From contig USLU01000065.1 of the NCBI GenBank assembly GCA_900555635.1, forward strand, positions 1-29,732: a stretch of DNA of 29,732 nt. The letters are read 5' to 3'. This document shows positions 25,149 to 29,732 of the stretch, one piece after another. This stretch comes from an uncultured Bacteroides sp. (GTDB lineage: Bacteria > Bacteroidota > Bacteroidia > Bacteroidales > Bacteroidaceae). The translations under genes were made by a program, and so were the position numbers. The stretch's first letter is position 1. Every line of letters starts with the position of its first letter. The notes under the pieces were generated by a model, which worked only from the letters and a program-made list of their open reading frames with translations, was not told the DNA's origin and searched no databases.

Positions 25149-26036
25149 ATGAATAATATTGTTGTAGGAATGGGCGAGGCACTTTGGGATGTGCTGCCCG
25201 AAGGAAAGAAAATAGGTGGTGCTCCGGCAAATTTTGCTTATCATGTATCACAGTTTGGCTTTGACAGCCGTGTAGTAAGTGCAGTGGGCAATGATGCCGA
25301 CGGAGACGAAATTCTGGAGGTATTCGCACAAAAAGGTTTGCATACCCAAATAGAACGTGTAGCTTATCCTACCGGAACCGTGCAGGTAACTCTCGATGCG
25401 GTTGGTGTGCCCTGTTATGAAATAAAAGAAGGCGTTGCATGGGATAATATTCCTTTTACCGACGAACTGAAACACCTGGCATTGAAAACCCGTGCCGTTT
25501 GCTTTGGTTCTTTGGCGCAGCGCAATGAAGTGAGCCGCACTACTATTAATCGTTTTCTCGATACCATGCCCGATGTAGAGGGACAACTAAAGATATTCGA
25601 TATTAACCTTCGCCAAGGATTTTATACGAAGGAAATACTTTGCGAATCCATGCGTCGTTGCAATATCCTTAAAATAAACGATGAAGAGTTGGTGACCATT
25701 AGCCGTATCTTCGGCTATCCGGGCATCGACCTGCAAGACAAGTGCTGGATTCTTCTTGCCAAGTATAATTTGAAGATGCTTATCCTGACTTGTGGCACGA
25801 ACGGAAGTTATGTGTTTACTCCGGGAGCGGTATCTTTCCAGGAAACTCCACACGTACCGGTAGCCGATACGGTAGGGGCGGGTGACTCGTTTACGGCCTC
25901 ATTTACTTCTGCTATATTAAGCGGAAAGCCTGTGCCTGAAGCACATAAACTGGCAGTAGAGGTATCTGCCTTCGTCTGTACGCAGAGTGGCGCAATGCCC
26001 GAATTGCCGGAGGTATTGAAAAATAAGTTGAAGTAA
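25149..26036 (+). CDS. scrK: PfkB-family fructokinase
   Basis: A 295-residue ribokinase-fold sugar kinase that should phosphorylate fructose to fructose 6-phosphate with ATP in the cytoplasm. The N-terminal sugar-binding signature is GGAPANFAYHVSQFGFDSRV (23-42). The catalytic signature is DTVGAGDSFTASF, with Asp246 as the base and GAGD as the anion hole. Length is normal. It is the last plus-strand gene of the metabolic block and makes the pathway complete: hydrolysis, uptake, phosphorylation. Fructose rather than another ketose is inferred from the GH32 context. The gene ends before a long inverted repeat. Confidence 0.93.
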   Translation: MNNIVVGMGEALWDVLPEGKKIGGAPANFAYHVSQFGFDSRVVSAVGNDADGDEILEVFAQKGLHTQIERVAYPTGTVQVTLDAVGVPCYEIKEGVAWDNIPFTDELKHLALKTRAVCFGSLAQRNEVSRTTINRFLDTMPDVEGQLKIFDINLRQGFYTKEILCESMRRCNILKINDEELVTISRIFGYPGIDLQDKCWILLAKYNLKMLILTCGTNGSYVFTPGAVSFQETPHVPVADTVGAGDSFTASFTSAILSGKPVPEAHKLAVEVSAFVCTQSGAMPELPEVLKNKLK

Positions 26037-26057
26037 AGATTGTCAAAAGCCTTTTTT

Positions 26058-26146
26058 ACCACAGATTACACAGAATTCTCGCAGATTATCTATGTTGATA
26101 ATCAATTATTTAATTTCAATCTGTGTGAATCTGCGTAATCTGTGGT
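26058..26146. repeat. Long imperfect inverted repeat between convergent genes
   Basis: The left arm 26058-26087 and right arm 26118-26146 pair over about 29 positions with four differences and a 30-base AT-rich loop. The arm core ACCACAGATTAC is a dispersed intergenic motif I recall from many bacterial genomes. It may terminate both the fructokinase and the MerR gene. Confidence 0.75.
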
Positions 26147-26175
26147 GAATTCTGACACCTACTCGCTTTTCAGGG

Positions 26176-27003
26176 CTATCCCTTCACAGGCAACTGTATT
26201 TCCGTTAACCACTCCTCTTCCGATTCTTTGTTCCAGATACCGTCTATCTGCGAGAAGCGGGGACGTTCGCTTGCTTCGTAACCGTTTGCTTCGGCGTAGG
26301 TATACAGTTCGGCAAAGGTGTGGCGCATATTTTCATAAGGACCGTAATGATTAATACAGAGTGCAAGGGGGACTTCGGGAAGTTCTTTGAATTTGATGAG
26401 TTCGGAGTCTGCGCCTTTTTGCGCTACCGCCTCAAAATATTCAATATCTATGTCTACACCATATTCCTCGTTGTACTCTACTGTGAAGCAGTATTGTGGT
26501 TCGGGACATTGACATCCTAAACGGTGCATCTCAGGTCCGATGATGTTGGGGCATAGGTCAAACAATTCCTGGTAGGAATCAATTTTACGTCGATGTGTGG
26601 CAAACACTCTGCTAGGTAATGTTTTCTCGAATACTTTTTCCATTTTGTTTTCTGGTTGTTGGAGTATATTCCCAAGTCTGGCAAGTTCCGATTGCCGTTT
26701 CGTTAACCGTTTTATTTCGATTTGGCAAATTTCGGCTTTTTTCTTTATTGTCTCGGCATCCGGGTATTCGTTACCGGTCTCAAACAGTTCGGCAATCTCG
26801 TCAAGACTGAATCCTAATTGCTTGAGGTAAGCAATCTTGTTCATCTGCCTCAACTGGCTGATGTCGTAATAACGGTAGCCGGTCCACTCGTCCACTTCGA
26901 AAGGTTGTAGTAACCCTCTTTCTTCATAGTGCCTGAGCGTCTTCACCGTCACTTGGCAGAGTTTGGAAAATTCTCCGATTTTAAACTTCATTTTACTTTT
27001 CAT
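26176..27003 (-). CDS. MerR-family regulator with GyrI-like effector domain
   Basis: A 275-residue transcription factor. Residues 5-75 are the MerR winged helix (FKIGEFSKLCQVTVKTLRHY, then GYRYYDISQLRQM). About 78-118 is the dimer coiled coil. About 120-273 resembles the GyrI-like/BmrR small-molecule-binding domain (LCINHYGPYENMRHTFAELY, ending DGIWNKESEEEWLTEIQLPV). Such proteins are activated by hydrophobic or cationic ligands. The ATG at 26991 (MKFKIGEF) is an alternative start. A CTTTGCAAAG palindrome overlaps its own -7 box, suggesting autoregulation. No efflux gene is adjacent, and any role in fructan use is unproven. Confidence 0.9.
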   Translation of the reverse strand: MKSKMKFKIGEFSKLCQVTVKTLRHYEERGLLQPFEVDEWTGYRYYDISQLRQMNKIAYLKQLGFSLDEIAELFETGNEYPDAETIKKKAEICQIEIKRLTKRQSELARLGNILQQPENKMEKVFEKTLPSRVFATHRRKIDSYQELFDLCPNIIGPEMHRLGCQCPEPQYCFTVEYNEEYGVDIDIEYFEAVAQKGADSELIKFKELPEVPLALCINHYGPYENMRHTFAELYTYAEANGYEASERPRFSQIDGIWNKESEEEWLTEIQLPVKG

Positions 27004-27020
27004 AAACGTTTGCGCAATGG

Positions 27021-27039
27021 TTTACTTTGCAAAGATAAA
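27021..27039 (-). promoter_or_regulatory. Putative promoter and dyad of the MerR gene
   Basis: On the minus strand TATCTTTG (plus 27030-27037) matches the -7 consensus exactly. The palindrome CTTTGCAAAG (27025-27034), flanked by TTTA and TAAA, overlaps it, as in many autoregulated MerR genes. Confidence 0.5.
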
Positions 27040-27147
27040 TGCTGCCCTAAGGTACGAGTCAAGAGAATTGCTGAAATTATTTTCATAACCTGTGAAATTG
27101 TTATATCCAAGGAGATAAAGATACTGCTTTCCTTCATTTAAAAATAG

Positions 27148-27192
27148 AATTCCCTTTTTCTTTCCGCTTGATGCGGTCAGAAAAAGGGAATT
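27148..27192 (-). terminator. Terminator of the DUF302 pseudoenzyme gene
   Basis: A perfect 14-bp stem (27148-27161 with 27179-27192) contains an inner CCGC/GCGG pair. Read on the minus strand it is followed by CTATTTTTA. It lies 33 bp past the stop of the minus-strand gene ending at 27226. Confidence 0.8.
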
Positions 27193-27225
27193 ATCACTGG
27201 TTTATGAGAATTGAATGATTCTTTT

Positions 27226-28854
27226 TTAATATTGGCTGGCGGCTTTTATAACAATCTTCTCCAAAAGCTCTTGCATCTTGTCTATTACCGGGTTGCCCTC
27301 CATACCATATTCGGCAGCCATCAGTTTCATTTGTGGGAAGGAGGCCCATACACTGCCGTTCTTATCTTCCCATACTGAAATTTTTAAGGGCAATTCGATG
27401 GAGATGCTCGGATTCTCTTGCATCAAGGCTGTACCTACTTTAGGAGAACCGAAAACAATGACTTGGTTGGGACGTAGTTTCAAACCTACTTCTTCGGCAT
27501 TCTTACCATGATCGAACTTTGCAAATACGGGTATTCCCATAGTCTTGAGAACCTGTTCCATTCTTGACATGGTTTCGTTTACGCTGAACTGGCTTTCGTA
27601 AGTATAGAGCAGGTTGTCGTTAGCACCTGTACCCATCTTGCTGCTATCAAAGGCTGCTGCGATTTTACGTCCTAAATTGGTGAGGTCTACTCCTTCTTTA
27701 TTGGCGAGCAGAGTAACACATACCAGTTCGGAAGCATCGGTAAAACGGCTTAAGAAAGCTGAATGTCCGGAGACGTTGCCTTTGATATCCATTAGACCTT
27801 TATGGTTGTAGAATTGCCAACCTGCCATTGCCGGGACAGTCTTGCCGTTTGCAAGTTTGGTAGGTTTGTATATAATATCCCGATTTTCCGGTTTTTCAAT
27901 CAATACACTGCCTGCTAGTCCAATATCCCAATGACTGACGTTTTCGGCAGAAGCCCAGATGTCGGAGAAACCTTTCAGGCTGGTAGGGCTTACTGTGGGG
28001 GCAGCTATCAATTTACCCTCTTTCTCGACATATCCGGTAGTGGTTTCAGAAGGGTTGATGTAATCTTTATCTTTCTTGAAAGTTTGGTGTACATTGGCGG
28101 TAGTTGTTACATCTTCTTGCTTCACATTGGGGATATCTTCGCCGAAATAAGTCTGTTTCAGCCCGAGGTAGTCTATTTGGTGCTTTTTCACGAAGTCGTG
28201 ATAAGGCATCTTAGCTACTTTTTCAATGATGGAAGTCAATAGTAAGAAGTTGGTTGCACTCTGTTTCACGTCAGTTCCGGCTGGGAATGCTAAAGGTACT
28301 GTTTCCACCATTTGTACTAACTGCTCGGGTTTGTAGTTGGCAGATACATCGAATGCTTTTTGTTCTCGATAGTCCGCAATACCCGAACTATGCTGCATTA
28401 ATTGCAGAATGCTGATAAATTTCCATGCTTCCGGTATGTCTTTCAGATATTTACCGATAGGATCGTTCAAATCCAATTTGCCTTTTTCATAAAGTTGCAT
28501 GATGGCAACGGCAGTGAATCCTTGAGAGATAGGTCCGATAGGCCAGAGTGTTTTGGCTGCGGCAAGGTTTCCTTTTTCGATGTCGGTAACTCCATAACCT
28601 ACAACACGCGGAATATAGGGAGCCTGCACGATGGCGAGTGTCATGCCCGGTATTCCTTGTTCTTCCATAAACTCATAAATCATTTGGTCAATGGCTTTGC
28701 CTTGGTAAGCCACACGCACATTTCCTCTACCTTCTTGGGGCAATTGGTCTTCAAACTTCTTCATATCATTTCCTCCGTTTTGTGCTGAAATCATTCCTGA
28801 AATCAGCAATACTACTAAGATTAAAAAACTCTTTTTCATGATGTTTTCATTCAT
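27226..28854 (-). CDS. Beta-lactamase-fold protein with lost catalytic motifs and a DUF302 domain
   Basis: A 542-residue exported protein; the signal peptide is clearest from the ATG at 28839 (MKKSFLILVVLLISG). About 45-410 is a serine beta-lactamase/class C-like (PF00144-type) fold: MQHSSGIADY, LNDPIGKYL, NFLLLTSIIEKV. The catalytic motifs are gone. The SxxK box reads GPISQ (107-111), with Pro for the nucleophile Ser and Gln for Lys. The YxN box reads QSA (198-200). About 418-535 is a DUF302 domain (VIVFGSPKVGTALMQENP, ELPLKISVWEDKNGSVWASF). It is therefore probably a binding or scaffold protein in the periplasm rather than a hydrolase. It is divergent from the sensor gene with a 206-bp shared promoter region. 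Confidence 0.85.
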   Translation of the reverse strand: MNENIMKKSFLILVVLLISGMISAQNGGNDMKKFEDQLPQEGRGNVRVAYQGKAIDQMIYEFMEEQGIPGMTLAIVQAPYIPRVVGYGVTDIEKGNLAAAKTLWPIGPISQGFTAVAIMQLYEKGKLDLNDPIGKYLKDIPEAWKFISILQLMQHSSGIADYREQKAFDVSANYKPEQLVQMVETVPLAFPAGTDVKQSATNFLLLTSIIEKVAKMPYHDFVKKHQIDYLGLKQTYFGEDIPNVKQEDVTTTANVHQTFKKDKDYINPSETTTGYVEKEGKLIAAPTVSPTSLKGFSDIWASAENVSHWDIGLAGSVLIEKPENRDIIYKPTKLANGKTVPAMAGWQFYNHKGLMDIKGNVSGHSAFLSRFTDASELVCVTLLANKEGVDLTNLGRKIAAAFDSSKMGTGANDNLLYTYESQFSVNETMSRMEQVLKTMGIPVFAKFDHGKNAEEVGLKLRPNQVIVFGSPKVGTALMQENPSISIELPLKISVWEDKNGSVWASFPQMKLMAAEYGMEGNPVIDKMQELLEKIVIKAASQY

Positions 28855-28903
28855 TTTCCTACAACGTAATTACTCTGGTTTTGTTTTCACTCTTCTGATG
28901 TTG

Positions 28904-28911
28904 CAAAGATA
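28904..28911 (-). promoter_or_regulatory. Putative -7 box of the DUF302 pseudoenzyme gene
   Basis: On the minus strand TATCTTTG (plus 28904-28911) matches the consensus exactly, 49 bp before the ATG at 28854. No convincing -33 box. Confidence 0.5.
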
Positions 28912-29031
28912 GGGTGCTGGTATGGAGCGGAAAATGGCGATATCACATGTTAAGTTGGCTATTTTTCCCGATGTGCTAAAAAGTATCTTAGAATTCAATG
29001 AAGATATGCTTTTCTAATTCAAATATTAGAC

Positions 29032-29039
29032 TATTTTTG
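29032..29039 (+). promoter_or_regulatory. Putative -7 box of the sensor gene
   Basis: TATTTTTG exactly matches TAnnTTTG, 21 bp before the ATG at 29061. A TTTT tract near 29010-29013 is a weak -33 candidate. Confidence 0.5.
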
Positions 29040-29060
29040 TAACTCAATTTATAGTATACC

Positions 29061-29732
29061 ATGAAAAAACTACTTGTAACTCTTCTTACATTGACATCTT
29101 TAACATTACTTTCTTGTTCCCGTCATGAGCCCCAATTCCGCATCGGAGTTTCTCAATGCAGTGAAGACGAATGGCGCCATCAGATGAATAGCGAGATACT
29201 GCGTGAAGCCAATTTCTATGATGAAGTGGAAGTCGATTTCCGTAATGCCGGAGATGATAATACCCGTCAGGCGGAAGATATACGCTATTTCATAGATCAG
29301 GGAGTAGATTTGTTGGTGGTGGCTCCCAATGAGGCGGCACCGATTACTCCGGTAGTTGAAGAGGCCTATAATAAAGGTATTCATGTGATTGTAGTCGACC
29401 GCAAAATCCTTTCCGACAAATATACGGCTTATGTCGGTGCCGATAATTATGAAATTGGTGTAGCTGTAGGAAACTACATTGCCAACACCTTGCACGGTAA
29501 AGGGACTATCGTCGAAATATCAGGCTTGGCGGGTTCAACTCCTGCCATTGACCGCCATCAGGGATTTATGAAGGCTATATCATCTTATCAGGATATTTGC
29601 TTATTGGATACTGAAGATGGCGCCTGGCTTCGCGTCCGTGCGGAGGAAAAGATGGATACTCTATTGAAACTTTATCCGCAGATCGATGTGGTTTATGCCC
29701 AGAACGACCGTATGGCAGCCGGGGCTTATTTT
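29061..29732 (+). CDS. Periplasmic sugar-sensing domain, probable N-terminus of a hybrid two-component system (partial)
   Basis: An open frame of 224 codons that runs off the right edge without a stop. An export signal MKKLLVTLLTLTSLTLLSC ends in a lipobox-like LLSC (Cys19). It is followed by a type I periplasmic sugar-binding fold: RIGVSQCSEDEWR, DDNTRQAEDIRYFIDQGVDL, VVAPNEAAPITPVVEEAY, IVVDRKI, YVGADNYEIG, VYAQNDRMAAGAY. It looks very like the fructose sensor BT1754 at the edge of the B. thetaiotaomicron levan locus, in which this domain precedes a histidine kinase, receiver and AraC-type DNA-binding domain. Those parts lie outside the window, so a free sugar-binding lipoprotein remains possible. 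It is the likely activator of the susC operon. Confidence 0.85.
   Translation, partial: MKKLLVTLLTLTSLTLLSCSRHEPQFRIGVSQCSEDEWRHQMNSEILREANFYDEVEVDFRNAGDDNTRQAEDIRYFIDQGVDLLVVAPNEAAPITPVVEEAYNKGIHVIVVDRKILSDKYTAYVGADNYEIGVAVGNYIANTLHGKGTIVEISGLAGSTPAIDRHQGFMKAISSYQDICLLDTEDGAWLRVRAEEKMDTLLKLYPQIDVVYAQNDRMAAGAYF

Noticed and set aside
29106..29495. Minus-strand frame at the right edge
   Set aside because: Antisense to the sugar-binding sensor domain, which reads through without stops and has clear family motifs.

Overview
The window reads as chromosomal DNA of a gut Bacteroides. The evidence is the SusC/SusD pair, the many promoters of the Bacteroides type (-7 box TAnnTTTG), the lack of strong Shine-Dalgarno sites, the periplasmic and outer-membrane export signals, and the start of a sensor gene resembling the fructose sensor of the B. 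thetaiotaomicron levan locus. I cannot name the species. No tRNA, rRNA, CRISPR array, transposase or phage gene was seen.

Bases 1-13014 are a mosaic of housekeeping and accessory genes. In order they are: a small winged-helix protein; a threonine aldolase; a secreted GH9 plus deacetylase-like fusion (minus strand); a DnaJ/CbpA-type co-chaperone with its CbpM-like modulator; a compact minus-strand operon (etfB, etfA, a periplasmic TonB-C/MORN protein, a long acyl-CoA dehydrogenase); a secreted C1-type cysteine peptidase (minus); and a patatin-like phospholipase (plus). Hairpin terminators and divergent promoters separate most units. A 93-bp block of 22-bp units in head-to-head orientation lies upstream of the etf operon.

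Bases 13015-29732 form a fructan polysaccharide utilization locus. Its plus-strand genes are susC, susD, a LamG+GH32-like protein, a second GH32, a third GH32 with an N-terminal domain, an MFS sugar transporter and a PfkB fructokinase. A strong hairpin follows susD, and a second promoter-like site precedes the third GH32. Two minus-strand genes follow: a MerR/GyrI-like regulator and a beta-lactamase-fold protein that has lost its catalytic motifs and carries a DUF302 domain. The window ends inside a plus-strand gene whose first 224 residues are a periplasmic sugar-binding domain, most likely the sensor of a hybrid two-component system (HTCS).

Proposed working: SusCD imports fructan oligomers across the outer membrane, GH32 enzymes release fructose, the MFS carrier moves fructose into the cytoplasm, fructokinase phosphorylates it, and the HTCS senses periplasmic fructose and activates the locus. 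The oddest parts are a GH32-like protein with Glu in place of the nucleophile Asp, no visible SusE-type surface binding protein, the DUF302 pseudoenzyme beside the sensor, two intergenic loci with 22-bp repeats, and the TonB-C protein inside an etf/acyl-CoA dehydrogenase operon.
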